Shown: positions 31,914 to 49,466 of the stretch, piece by piece
Numbering within the stretch: the first letter of the stretch is position 1
Layout: each line of letters begins with the position of its first letter
Assembly (NCBI RefSeq): GCF_932294415.1
Contig: NC_065538.1
Location: 80,117,834 to 80,181,833, forward strand
DNA length: 64,000 nt
Direction of reading: 5' to 3'
From: Quercus robur
Lineage: Eukaryota > Streptophyta > Magnoliopsida > Fagales > Fagaceae
Program-made: the position numbers and the translations under genes
The notes under the pieces: model-generated
What the model saw: only the letters and a program-made list of their open reading frames with translations
Databases searched by the model: none
Told to the model about the DNA's origin: nothing

Positions 31914-32660
31914 ATACCGGAAAAGTTCGCATAAAAACAAGTCACAAGTAGCCAATTTGTGTTCAGGAAGAATTTAAGTTTATTATTTTCAGTTTATCAT
32001 TGACAAGAATTTCGTTTGGTTCACTTTTTACTAAGTTCTAACTAGTTAAAAAAGCACTTTTCTAAGATATAAGAAGTGATGGGACTAGAGAAAAATCATA
32101 AATGTTAGGAAATTGACTAAGTCATTCATCAAGTTTTTAGTTGATACAGGTAAAAATATATTCCTGTAGGTGTTTAAATTCAGGTTACTCAATTTGGACA
32201 TCTTATTTGGAATACAGATGAAGTTGTCCACACAAAATTTATCTCTTGGTGTATTAATTTTTAGAAAGCACTTGATAGGAAATTAAGTAGTTTAAGGAGA
32301 TGGTAGTGGCCAAGAGCCTTGTTGTTAAAGCTAAACTAGTTAGCAACTCTTGATGTTTTCAAGACATTCAGGGTTTAAATCCTTCTCTCACCAATTGTAA
32401 CTATCAATTTGTTTTTTTTGTTTTTGTTTTTTCTGTTTAAGGAGATAGTAGTAGATTTCATCATAAGTTCTAGATAATATCATTTCATGTTGTATCATCA
32501 TATATTATCTTCTTTTTTGTCATAATTTACATTATACATATTAGGTTTCTGTAATAAAATAACAGTGTAGAATGTAAAGTAGATTTAGAGGAAGTCAATC
32601 TTATGATGCAATGGCATATTAGTACATTGCTCCAAATAGTATGGGGCTTTAGCTTTAGCT
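31914..32660. other. Spacer between RDR2 relic and receptor kinase
   Basis: AT-rich. It contains a SINE-like piece at 32318-32425. The last ~100 bases (from 'aatgtaaagtagatttagaggaag') resemble the sequence downstream of the other two receptor kinases (about 45030-45105 and 57660-57745). They are therefore the shared 3' flank and probably the 3' UTR of the array. Confidence 0.6.
32318..32425 (+). mobile_element. Small tRNA-derived SINE-like sequence
   Basis: It has an A-box-like 'taaagctaaactagtta', a B-box-like 'gggtttaaatcc' about 50 bases on, then 'ccaattgtaactatcaa' and a T/G-rich tail. This layout recurs in many short plant SINEs. A relative lies in intron 5 of the next gene (33370-33470). 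No clear TSD. Confidence 0.5.
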
Positions 32661-38448
<5,788 letters not shown>

Positions 38449-38496
38449 CGTTTTCCAATGAAGATTGTAGGACATGAGAGTGCGTAAGAAGAGCAT

Positions 38497-39540
38497 CTGA
38501 ATGCATGTGTGTTAATTCATATTAATACCTCAAGCCGAAGCTCACTATTCACATATATCCACATTTGTTTTTAGCGTGTTGACCTTCAAGTAATTGCGTC
38601 ATTTCTTATTTGCTTTATTAAGCCTTCTAGAATGAAACAGATTGAGATATGGTGCAGGAAAACCAAACTGCCGACAGGGGTGGGATCATGTACAGTCCAG
38701 GGGTTCAAAAGAAGAAGACGAAACACCTGTTAATATTCCAGAATTAAAAGAATTATTTGAAATTGATTGTTTATCATCTACAAAACACTTTTTTTTTATT
38801 TATTATTCAAGAACCAAACACCTTTAATACTCAAGAACCAAACACCTTTTTATTTATTTATTATTTATTTATTTTTTATGACATGCCCACGGAATAAGAT
38901 TACCTGCCCCCAGAATAAGATTACTGCCTTGAATTAACCAAATGGGCACTACGTTATATAGATTATTGGATTGCACGTCCCACACGGCTAAGAAAACTGG
39001 CGTGAATGAAGTTTCGACGAGAGTTGACATAGAAATTGACTTTGCTTCCATCCGTCAATGGTTACGGGAAATGGAATAATCATTTCAGGGAAGACGACGG
39101 ACGGTCGAGTAATATTATAATAATACCTGATTCCTATACCTAACGGGTTATATTAAAATCACAACATTTGTCACACCCTATATATATATATATATATATA
39201 TTGTTTGTCATTTTTACATAAACAGGTTATTTTCTTTTTTTTTACCACTTATAGTTTGTTACACCATTTTCTTTATTTACTATTTATAGTTTGCTATGTT
39301 AGAGTTAGTGGTAGCTTTAGGATTTTTTTAGAGGAGTTGATAAGAAGATGCATTTTGGGTAATAAATTTATCTTGCAGTCAACATTGTTTCCTTATTATA
39401 AATTTGTCTATTGTATGCACTAGCAATAGAATAAAAAAAAATAAAGTATAAGTTCATTTGACATTTTTTTCTTAATGCAACAAGCATATTAATTTTTTTG
39501 CTAAGCTAATTTTATTATTACTGCTTAAAATACTTTTATC
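38497..39540. other. Upstream region of the intact kinase
   Basis: Contains a possible TATA-like 'gatatatgtgaa' on the minus strand at about 38547-38558, roughly 100 bp before the preferred ATG, and a GGTCAA/TTGACC W-box-like core at about 38578. An (AT)n run lies at 39180-39201. The rest is AT-rich with no ORF of substance. Confidence 0.4.
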
Positions 39541-39552
39541 TATTAGTTTAGG

Positions 39553-39753
39553 TTAACTATATGTTTATACTGAACTATCAATGTAAGATTTACATTGTAG
39601 AAAATTATATTGTACAAGTTTGTTTAGAATCAATGTAAAGTTTATATTATAAATAATTATACTGTACACATTAGCAAAAAATATACAATATTGTACACAT
39701 TTGTTTTAAAACAATGTAAATCTTATATTGATAGTATAATGTAAACTATGAAT
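39553..39753. mobile_element. Foldback MITE
   Basis: The left arm, 'tatactgaactatcaatgtaagatttacattgt', pairs with the right arm, 'acaatgtaaatcttatattgatagtata'. The arms are about 45 bp around an AT-rich centre of about 100 bp. No TSD resolved, no coding. Confidence 0.6.
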
Positions 39754-41680
39754 TTTCCATTAGTTTATTTCAAATTTGTTAAGATCTAAGTGAAGTGATG
39801 CCTACGACATTGAGCTATAAGGAACTTACTCTCAATTTACAAATTTTCTGTTTTTATTATTATTATTATTATTATTTTGTTTTTAATATGTACTTTTGCC
39901 TCTATATCATAGTTCTCAAAACGCGTGAAGCATGAAATGAATTGGTTTATATTTAATGATTTCTATGGTGAATTTGTCGAGTCTTTTTACAATTTGACAA
40001 TAATACCCAAGTAATTGACTAAAATGTTCTTGACTAAGTCTTTGGAAATTAAGAAGGGTAATGTAGATAATTTGGATGGATGGAGTAATGTTCTTTTGCA
40101 ATCTTGTAAGGTTTTGTCGGTTACTTTGCCTGAAACAAAGGGAATGGGGGAGGGAGGGTTCCTTTTTCAAAGGGAGGAAAGTTATCATTCCCTTAACTTT
40201 TTCATTAATGACAAAGAAAAAAGCTATGTTTTCAGCACTATGCCGTGGTATGGGCATTTTGGGAATTTCATAATTTTTTTCCTAAGTATTTAAAACGATT
40301 CTTTTGGCATTAAATGGTTGAGAGGAAAAGGGAAAGAACGGAGACGTTGCAGTCACGGGAAAAAGTCTACAGTTACCGAAGATCTGGAATCACGAGCTTT
40401 GTTTTTTTCTAAGGTTTATAATGACTAAATTGCCCTTCAAATATGGAAATTGTACCAAAAGTCCAAATTTATGTGCTAACTTAACACTGTTTAAGAGAAC
40501 TTAAATGTTGACACGTGTTTGCATTGCTCTATAGACTTTCCTTGGTGTGACGTTCCACGGAATAAATAAATAAAGAAAACAATTTTCCTTTGTCTTAAAT
40601 GCAAATAAATGAAAATTATGAGGATTTATCAATGGGGAGAATGCAAATAAATGACTAAAATGCAAATAAATAAATAATTTGATAATTGGGAGATTGAGGG
40701 TTTGAATTATGAACATTTTCAATGAAAATGTCAAGAAGTGCAATTTTAATGACAAGGTTCTTGCTTCTCAAAAAAAAAAAAAAAAAAAAAAAAAATCAAG
40801 GTTCTTAGTTGACACATGTGTAACAGTGTAGTCAAAGACTTGATACATCACTTCCATATATATTTAAAAATAAAACCCAATAAGAGTGCTCGGACTGTGA
40901 GTTCATTGATGGTAAACTTGAAGTTTCCAAATCCATCAATCAAATGAAACCTATCATAACTTTGAATTGTTCATGATACTTAATAGTTAATTGAATTGAA
41001 TCTTACTTCGAATAAAATTATATTACTTGATAACTTAAGATTGACTTATTTTTAATACTTTTTAAATTAGAATTTTTTTTTTATTTTAATAAGAAATTGT
41101 CACATTATCTACTAATTAAATAAAATGTAAAAATTAAAACTCACTATTACTTATCATTGTATATTTAAAATAAAAGGACATGTCCAATTAAAAAAAGTAC
41201 TCTAGATATGCCACACCCTAATAACTTTAGACTTTTATTTATTTATTTTTTTTTTTTTTTTTGAGAAACTAGACTTTTAGTTATTTAATTTCCTTAATGT
41301 AACTAGCATTATCTTCATTGACCTTAAAAAAATCTTCTTAATTAAGGCATCAAGAAAACACACCCTTTTTTAAAACAAAGTCAAATAATCAAATCAAGTC
41401 TATCACAAACAATATCGCAGCCTAATAAAGGTCATTGATCCACATGTAATCAGATCAAGCAGGCAAAATTAAAATTATCTTAAACACATCTCAAACGACT
41501 TTCTCATATTTTCATGCATAAGAGCCACTCTTATATTTAACCGAATTTTCTAATTTTGAAACAGATCTTTCCATGTTTCCTTACAATAAATATGAAGTGG
41601 GATTCAATCTATAATTTGCCTAACAATTTAAGTCATGTATAGAACAAGTAAAAATTAAAGGTTATAAAACCTTCAGTAGC
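39754..41680. other. AT-rich spacer
   Basis: Includes a (TTA)n run at 39856-39877 and poly(A) at 40769-40795. The open frames on both strands at 39916-40293 have no recognisable domain and overlap each other. No gene called. Confidence 0.6.
40753..40806 (+). mobile_element. Minimal poly(A) retroposition event
   Basis: The 10-mer CAAGGTTCTT occurs at 40753-40762 and again at 40797-40806. Between them lie only 'gcttctc', about 26 A and a T. The full-length LINE of this window ends 'gttctttctc' plus poly(A), so this looks like an extreme 5'-truncated LINE insertion. Confidence 0.55.
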
Positions 41681-43540
41681 TTGTCCAATGTGGGCAACAA
41701 TCTCTATATTGTCATTATAAATTTTTGGAGCCCCTTTAGCATCAGTTTGGATAGTTTGGTTTCAACTGCGTTTGCATCCAACTTAGTGGGTCCTGTGCAT
41801 TGTTTACGGGACCCACAAGTACTTTGTTCAACAAAATTTTCATTAAAATTGAGTTCCACGGTACTATTCACATATTTGAAAATTATTTTGTTACAATATT
41901 TTCAATTTTCAGTTTTCAACTTTTAATAATAAGTGATATCCAAATAGACTCTTAGTAATAGAACTCTAAACATTTCTATTTGTGTTAAGTTACAGAATTG
42001 GGAAAGCCCATGACATTGATGATGAAAAAAATGTTGTACAAAAGATACATTTCTAACAGAGATGGATGGATATAATTGAAAATGTACAAATATTTTACCC
42101 CCCCCCCCCCCCCCCCCCCCGCCCCCCCCCAAAAAAAAAAATGTACAAATTTTAATTGCATAGCTGTCTGAGAACTATAGAGAGGCTCCAATAATGCAAA
42201 TTTACATTTTTGGCAATAATACCTGATTGGACTGGTGTATCTTTCTTTCCATAATATCACTAATTTAGCCGAAACAAGATTGGACTTGTGTACTATAATC
42301 ACTAGTTCAGTACAATCTAAGTTCGGATGATGAATAAATTTTCCCAACCTTCTTTCCTCCTCCTTCGTTATTGTTAAATATTAGGTACCTATAAATTTTT
42401 TTGTGTGCTAAATAACCATTTTAATGAAATAAAGATAGAATTACAAAATAAGAGAGGGCCTGTAACCGTCTATGTCTAATGCCTGAGCCATCAAGCTAAG
42501 AAGACTAGAGCGGAAAATTGGCCTTGTCTAGTTGAACAAACCTCCAACGTAGGTACCTATAATTTAGTTTGACCGCCATTAGGAAAATTATAAAATTAAC
42601 AAAGATTGGTTGCGTAGGTTAGGCATTATCAACATTACTTTTGTAAAATTAACAAAGATTGGTTGATTTTTATTACTCTTTTCTCCCTATTGTCAAATTG
42701 ATAAATTTGATTATCACATTAACATTGCCACATTAAAGATTAAAATAAACGAAACCCAAAAATACGACGGGTTAATCAGAAAGTAGGTTTGTCAAAGAAA
42801 ATAAGATATATATATATAGCATTCAAACTTCTTTCAATTTCAATCACACTTTTGAATGGTTTTTAACCACTAAGGATTTTTGGCAACCTAAAACAACAAC
42901 TTCCTTAACATTGAAAGAAAGCGAAACCCATCAATTTGATTGGCCCACAAAGTGAAGAAATTATGCACACAACACATTTTTATTTCCAAATCATGCTTTT
43001 AAAAGGTTTTTGCCTACCTAAAGATTGTATTTATGAATGATCTTGGTTTTAAAACTAGGATTGAGGTTCATTGGTCTCCGGGTATACATCTAACTCAACA
43101 AAGATATACAATGAATTTTTGTTTGTTTGTTTTATTTTGTTTTTGAATTAACATAAAATCATAAATTTGAGACCATTATTTCATTTGAAATTGGTAAGAG
43201 TTTATTATACGAGGCAAAGTATTCCTTCAATTCGGATTGGAGGAATCTTCCGAAAGTTATTACATGACTGTTCATAAAATTATTCACATTAAATCATTTA
43301 AATAAGTGATATAATTTTAATTATGTAATTAATAGTACATATGGATATTCATATGTGTCCATAGAAAGTTAAGAGAAATATTATAAACTTAAATATATAG
43401 GCGAATACTAATGCGTGTCATGTCCATAAAATGTTAGAAGTCATTATAGACTTGGTCTTTAAATTACAAAGGAGGAGGAAAGTGACAGCATAAAGAAGAG
43501 AAAACCTTCCTCAGATGATAACGAGGACCCTGTAATTAAG
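41681..43540. other. AT-rich spacer with a poly(C) tract
   Basis: A run of about 22 C, a G and nine C lies at 42099-42130 (G-run on the minus strand), followed by 10 A. An intact family of direct phrases ('aaaattaacaaagattggttg') repeats at 42591 and 42645. No gene is visible; the short frames are shadows of the homopolymer. Confidence 0.6.
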
Positions 43541-43559
43541 GTCATCAAATGACAGCTGT

Positions 43560-44040
43560 GCAGAAAGAGATGGCTTAGATTTATTTGTGAGAAAGAGAAG
43601 TGAAAGAAAATGAAGGGGTTGACGAGACTGGTTCAAAATTCTCAACCTCTGGTTCAGCCATGAGAGTAAAAATAAGAAAAGAAAAGAGTTGAAATGACCT
43701 GCTCTAAATTATAAAAACAAGAGGTGGGGTAGTTTCTTTGTCATAAAGATGAAACGTGATCCATGAGGATTGCCATGTGTATGGCCGTTGGGGCCGTTTA
43801 TACAGGTACATTTGGCTAGGTGAAAATATAATTTATAATCATTGGATGTGGCCAATCTTTGATTGTCAAGGTTTTGTGCTGGACAGATATGGACCTTACA
43901 TCCAATTCTGAATATGAATAATGGGAAACCAAAAAAAAAATCATAATTTGTTTTCACTCTCAATTTTTGATGTTGAAATTTTTGATAATTGTTAAGAATG
44001 AAATTAATTTTATTATTACTTTGGAGTTGCTTGCAAAGCA
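43560..44040. repeat. Right copy of the segmental duplication, first part
   Basis: Matches 1735-1807 and 2555-2990 in order and orientation. It lacks the ~750-bp TIR element present in the left copy. Beyond 44040 the left copy changes to Helitron and minisatellite sequence while this copy continues into ordinary spacer. That shows which parts were added on the left. Confidence 0.85.
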
Positions 44041-44499
44041 TTAAAATTTCCCTCACTTGTTGAGTTCTTGATAGGAAATAAAAAAAAGGGTTTGTTGAGG
44101 GGACTGTAGAGGAAATAAAGTTAGAATAGTGGTTGAATAATTAAATTCGCACTTTCTTAATAAGTTATGTTTTTTTGAGACAAATGGTAGTTATATCAAT
44201 GCTAAGAACTGGCTGAAAAAATCTTTTTAGAATTCATTTATGTGTATTAATGTAGTAATATAGCTTCACGCTGCAACTTAAGGGACAACAAATTGGCAAT
44301 CAGAGCAACCTTGGGCTTCAAATATTACACTTTTGGGTTGCTAGAATAGGTATAGTGCCCACAGCGAAAGTGTCAATACCGTCTTCATGTGGTATGGGCC
44401 TGGAGAGAGTTGGATATCATTTATGGTTTGCAACTAGATGGCCATGTATAGCCTAATATACATATTATTACATACTAAAGATGTTTTTTTTGCAGCCAG

Positions 44500-45109
44500 T
44501 CATAGAATGAATAAGAAACATGAAGGATGTCTTTTAACCTTTCAGGAAAAAGGGGAGAAACTTATTGTTAGTTTTTATGACAGATTCCTGTCTCACTTTC
44601 CTTTGCTTATAGGGAGATAATCTACATTCTAGTTGTATTTATCTTCCACCCTATTTGTTACTCTTTTTTAGGTTCAAGTGTTCTTTACATTTAGATATTA
44701 GCCATATGAGATCAGATCAACATTTTTAGCACAATCCATAAGGTGACTCTTCCCTGACATTATAATTAAGATGATACTAAAACTTATTTTCATTGTATTA
44801 CATTTATTGGTTCCTTTACTTTTTTCGATTCTATGGTTGCAATTAAACTTGGACATCTCAGTGGGCAAATCAATGAATTTATCATCACTGCCCATAAGCA
44901 CTTGACTCTTGGTAATGATTTCATTACAAGTCTTGGACTATACCATTTTATTAGCAGGAGTATTACACATTGATTTTAAAAAAAATATTTTTTTATATAA
45001 TACATACTATATTCGTACAAGAAAAATAAATAGGGCAGAGTAGATTTAGAGGAAGTTAATCTTGATGCCGAAAGGACATCTTAGTACAATGCTGAAACGG
45101 CCTGGGGCT
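44500..45109. repeat. 3' flank of truncated kinase, shared with third kinase
   Basis: The phrases 'cctttcaggaaaaaggggagaaa', 'gttagtttttatgacag', 'ctgtctcactttcc' and 'caaacttggacatctcagt' recur in order at 57175-57460. The two kinase copies were therefore duplicated together with at least 600 bp of downstream DNA. Confidence 0.8.
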
Positions 45110-46205
45110 TTAGTGACCATCAATTAAAGAAATTGTTACTTCATTTACAGAATTGATCTTTTTACTAGTTGATCTGTATTTACTATTATAAGAACTCTTC
45201 AAAATAAATGCAAGTTGTTTTGGAGAAGGAAGGGGTGTGTCATTACCCAACATGAAAACAACTGCTGCCATGGTTGGTCGATCTATTGGATATTCTTGCA
45301 CCCATAAAAGCCCAATTTGAATGCATTTGATAACTTCAGTAGCAGGGCATGTCTCACCTAGTGATGAATCAACTATTTCCATAGCTTTGCCTTCTCTCCA
45401 TAGGTCCCAAACCTACAAACAACATATTCATTATATTAGGCAAAATAAAATGAGGCTAATATTGTAATTCACTCTTTGCATATGTACTTATATGTCCAAT
45501 TAAATTTGAAGAGGGATTGTCACGATAATAATTACTATTCCTTTTACTAGTTATGATCTCTAGTAGCAACACCCCAAATCTAAATACATTAGACTTTATT
45601 GAAAATAGTCTTTGCATTGTGTATTCTGGTGACATATAACCACTGTAGCAAAACAATGAAAAAAGAACTACTGAGCCTTGCTTATTATTCAACAAAAATT
45701 AAGAAAAAAAGCTCTAGCTTTGTGCACCAACTATGCAAAAAGTGGAAACTATTAATAAGTTTTTATCTTGGGATAGACTTACTATGTTCCAACGATGCAA
45801 TTTATCTTTGCTTCAATTTGGTCCCCTCCAAAGATTCTAGCCATACCAAAGTCTGAAAATTTTGGATTTAGTGCAGTATCAAGTAGGACATCGCTAGACT
45901 TTAAATCTCTATGGATAACTCTTAATCTCAAGTCTTAATGAAGATATAAAATTCCTCAAGCAATCCCACAAATAATCTCCAACCATTTTCCCCAATTTAA
46001 ACATGACCGTTTTGTGTCATCTAAAATAAGGGACAAGAACATAGATCAGACGGCATGGATGCTTAAGTGTTTATTCGTTATGGACCTATTCTAATGATGA
46101 TGCAAGAAGTTCATATAAAAAAGAAGACATACCAAAAAGGACAAAGTCCAAGCTCTTGTTTGGCATGTACTCATAGATTAACATTTTCTCTTCTTCTCTT
46201 CTAGC
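45110..46205 (-). pseudogene. S-domain receptor kinase pseudogene, truncated
   Basis: Only the kinase 3' exons remain: part of exon 4 (about 46205-46133, [16 protein letters not shown]), exon 5 (46020-45783, with [14 protein letters not shown]), exon 6 (45642-45492, [18 protein letters not shown]) and exon 7 (45412-45110). Exon lengths 5-7 (238, 151, 303) equal those of the intact gene. Lesions: lectin, PAN, membrane and P-loop exons are missing; a stop replaces a Gln in the YLHQD motif of exon 5; and the exon 6 donor is AT instead of GT. It cannot make a receptor. Confidence 0.9.
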
Positions 46206-46428
46206 TTGCACACACTTTTTTCTTCCATGATCTCAATGCTGGAAAGAATGTCTCTTGGAGTTGAAAACAATGCGCTTTTCAAATATTAAGTGACTAAGAT
46301 CAAGAAACTTATGACAAAGAATTGATTTTGACATACCCATCTGTAAAAAAACATGTCTAGAATATCATATGAAACCAAGCAAAAAGATAGTAATTTGGTA
46401 TACCCACCTCCTCAATCATCTCTCTGTG

Positions 46429-47144
46429 CAGGGGCGGTTTGATGCATTTAGAGGCCTTAGGCGAAAATTGACTCGAGACTTTTCATATATTTAAATATGA
46501 CTTTTTTTTTTTTATAAAAGAAAATTAACATTACTTAAATTCTATTATCTTGTTTTAAATGCAAAATTATTAATTAACCATGTAGAATCGTTTTTTCTTT
46601 AGAAAATCTATAGACATAAAAAAATTGACAAAACTTTTCGCAGTTGTTGATGTGGCAAATTGGCAATGGTAAGTAAAAATGTGATATTAGTGGTAGACCT
46701 AGATGAAAATTAGTGAAAGTTGACAACTCAACTGTTATGAAAAATTTGTGAAATTCTTTGTGTATTGCTCTATTTTTTTTTTTTTTTTTTTGTGAAAAGT
46801 GCTATATTTACAATATTTTCACAATAAATCCTAAATATTAAGTTGTTACTAGTTCTAATTTAAACTCACCACTGAATTACTTTTTTTCCCACCAATAACA
46901 GCCAGTAACAACTTGCCACTTAGGATTTATTGTGAAAAATGTTATGAACGTGGCATTTTTCTCTCTTTTTTCTTGTTTTTTATTTGATAAAAAAAAGCTA
47001 TTTTATTTATTGGCTAATATTTTTGGGCTTAATGAATAAGTTTATAATATAAAAAATTACTTTATTGGCCAAAATTTGGGGGCCTTTTTCTACTCGGGGG
47101 CCTTAGGCAACCGCCTCACTTGCTTTCATACTAGAGCCGCCCTG
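46429..47144. mobile_element. hAT-type nonautonomous transposon with perfect 8-bp TSD
   Basis: The element starts CAGGGGCGG and ends CCGCCCTG, and is flanked by TCTCTGTG on both sides (46421-46428 and 47145-47152). CAGGGGCGG-type ends with an 8-bp duplication are typical of plant hAT elements. Interior strings 'ggccttaggc' near both ends extend the inverted repeat. It contains a nested foldback MITE at about 46799-46956. No transposase codons. Confidence 0.92.
46799..46956. mobile_element. Foldback MITE, family A copy 2, inside the hAT element
   Basis: The arms read 'gctatatttacaatattttcac' and, on the other side, 'gtgaaaaatgttatgaacgtggc', the same family as 1539-1702. The internal pair 'agttgttact' / 'agtaacaact' is also shared. 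It is preceded by a T run (46772-46791). Confidence 0.65.
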
Positions 47145-47195
47145 TCTCTGTGCTCCATATTTTAGTTTTAACTACGAGACCGAAGCAACTCCTAC

Positions 47196-48015
47196 ATCAT
47201 CTTTCAAGAGAATAAGTCCAGTACTTGTGCTAATAGTAATTCTAGCAGTACTCTTCTTCATTTATGGTCTTTCAAAAAGATGGGATGCTTCCTACGTGTA
47301 GTCATGCTTTGCTTTTCATAGAGTGAATAAATATATGGCTTTTTTCAAACTCAACATGCCCTCTAGGTAGAGGGACTCTATTGGGCTTTGGCAATCCTAT
47401 GGAAATTCCAGCACTTAATTTTGCTGTTTCCAGGGAGCAATCAAGTAGGCTTCCTAATGATGGAGAGAATAGGTCTTCTAGTAGTTAGAAGCCAATAAAT
47501 ATAAAGGAAGCTGTTGGCGAAAAGAGAGTATTTTGATTTTCTGTGAGACTTGGGAAGTTCAGAAGCTTACATGATGGAGTAGGTTGTAGAAGGAGAGAAG
47601 GGGAAACAAGTAGCTGTAATTTGGATGCTAGAAGGTGTTATTCAATCTTAATGGTACATTTCAGACTTTTCAGTAAGTGGTTGATGATTCAAATCTACAA
47701 ATGGCATTGTCTGATGGTAGTGGTGTTGGTGATGGAGGTGGTAATGTGAAGCATGTCAATGAAAGAGGATACCTTGCAAAATTTTCAGATAACGGGGATG
47801 TGGAGGGAAAAAAAATCAGTGGCCACACAAAAGGCGAGAGCTTCTCCGTATCGAAGATCTGGCTTTGGTCAAAGAAGAGCAGATTTCCAAGTTCTTTAAA
47901 CAATCGTATGGATTTGCTGCCTTCCTTAATGCAAGTATCCCAATTAATAACAATGAAACTCATGCTTTGTAAAAGGTGTATGACTAAATTTTTTTGTGTG
48001 CTCTCTTGATTAATC
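47196..48015 (+). pseudogene. ATL-type RING-H2 pseudogene, copy 2
   Basis: It begins with a hydrophobic segment (SPVLVLIVILAVLFFIYGL, about 47216-47275), then jumps by deletion to 'MLPTCSHAF' of the RING. The 'GLDQAFIDALP' and CAVC parts are lost. A corrupted RING end follows, then GTLLGFGNP. The tail motifs are RLGKFRSLHDGVG, EGETSSCNLDARRCYS, VDDSNLQMALS and SKIWLWSKKSRFPSS, spread over more than one frame (47540-47960). It keeps the 'LDARRCYS' tail better than copy 1, while copy 1 keeps the RING better, so the two decayed separately. Confidence 0.85.
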
Positions 48016-48127
48016 AATCACAGACATATAAGCTAGTAATGCTGTGTCCTGTTTTTCTTATTTTTAGTTATATTGGAAAGATATACCTCTTATTTAAAAA
48101 ATTTCTCATGTTTTGCCAAAAGTTTCA

Positions 48128-48388
48128 GGCCAAAATGGCCAAATGGCTATAAAATTCTAAGTATATAGTTAGTAGTTCTAGTTACCAAACTATATTACTT
48201 ACTAGCATCTCGAGTTTAAAAGACTCGATTTTACCCTATAAATCGAGTCTCAGGGACTCGATTTTCATGGTCTAATCATTTCCGACGTGGCATATTTTTC
48301 CACGTGGACACATGAAAATCGAGTCTCTAAGACTCGATTTGTAAACCTTATAAAGGTCAAAGCAGCACCTAGAAGAACCCAGACTCAG

Positions 48389-48442
<54 letters not shown>

Positions 48443-49026
48443 AAAACAGATGGAGAAGAACCCAGGCTGCACGGCGAACCACACTGCCTGGCCTGGGTCA
48501 CGCACGGCCAGGCCACGTGTGCTGCGCACGACCCAGGCCTGCGACCTGGCCTGGGTTGCACACGGCCAGGCCGCGCGACCTAGGCCAATCGATCCAGGTT
48601 CTTCTGTTCTGGGTTCTTCTCTCTTTCTGTTTCTGGGTTTTTTTTTTTTTTTTTTTTTTTTTTTCTCTGGATTCTTCTCTGATATGTTCTGGGCAATTCG
48701 CCTCTCTCATCTGATCTAATTCTTTCTCCTTTGATTTGATTGTTGTGTTTCTGGATTTCTTAAAAAAAAAAAAAATTGTTTATTTTGGCTTGTACGAGAG
48801 ACTTGAGAGTTGAAATTTTTTAAAATTTTTTTGGTTTATAAATCGAGTCTTAGAGACTCGATTTCCAAATAGGGAAAAAATGCCACATCACACCATGGAA
48901 ATCAAGTCTTTGAGACTCAATTTATAGACTAAAATCGAGTCTTTTAGACTCGAGATGTTAGTAAATAATATAGTTTGGTAACTAGAACTACTAACTATAT
49001 ACTTAGGATTTTATAGCCATTTGGCC
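48128..49026. mobile_element. MULE-like element with ~110-bp TIRs and 9-bp TSD
   Basis: The terminal inverted repeats begin GGCCAAATGGCTATAAAAT and run over 100 bp, almost identical between 48136-48235 and 48930-49026. AAAGTTTCA flanks both sides (48119-48127 and 49027-49035), a 9-bp duplication as for Mutator-like elements. The left duplicate at about 4887 reads 'aaaagtttcaagggca' without the insert, an exact empty site. Inside are six near-palindromes of the type ATCGAGTCT...AGACTCGAT, a run of about 52 A (48389-48440), and a GC-rich patch (48450-48600) with 'cacggccaggcc' twice. No transposase. Confidence 0.92.
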
Positions 49027-49035
49027 AAAGTTTCA

Positions 49036-49466
49036 AGGGCAAGTTCCCTCGCGTGCATTTTATTTTATTTTTGATAGGTCCATAGCATGCATTTTGTTGC
49101 AGTAATGGAATTCAAGATTGTTAGAGAAGTGTGGGGGGAAAGGCCCAATTGTAAAAAATGGGCCTGTGATAGTAAGTCCAAAGATCCAAAGGAAGAGTCA
49201 GAGAAAGAAAGTATGGCCCACTCAGGCAAAGCTAGCCCAACCTTGAAAAATCCTGAAGGTATACCATGTGAGGGCCAACACCTCCTCGTCAAGTTTTCTC
49301 GGCTACAATTGAAGTGAGACAAAAAACAAACAAATCCAACTGCCCAACGGAGGAAACGTCTTAACTAAGCAACCATCCTTTTCACGTTAAATGACATCCA
49401 CTCACTAACAGTGTCACATTTATTGCTAAATGACCCATTAAGACAATACTTAACATCATTTTTTCC
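49036..49466. other. Flank between MULE and LINE, possible LTR left part
   Basis: The first ~70 bp continue the ATL 3' flank. From about 49118 ('tgttagagaagtgtgggg') the composition becomes GC-richer with 'gggcc' strings. Together with 55442-55700 past the LINE, which holds a TATA-type 'aatataaatag', this could be an old solo LTR split by the LINE. Ends and family are not established. Confidence 0.3.

Noticed and set aside
39916-40293. Overlapping frames of 113 and 92 codons on opposite strands
   Set aside because: No domain, mutual overlap, AT-driven.
43709-44056. 115-codon minus frame
   Set aside because: Lies across duplicated noncoding DNA; the paralogous block at 2.7 kb does not keep the frame.
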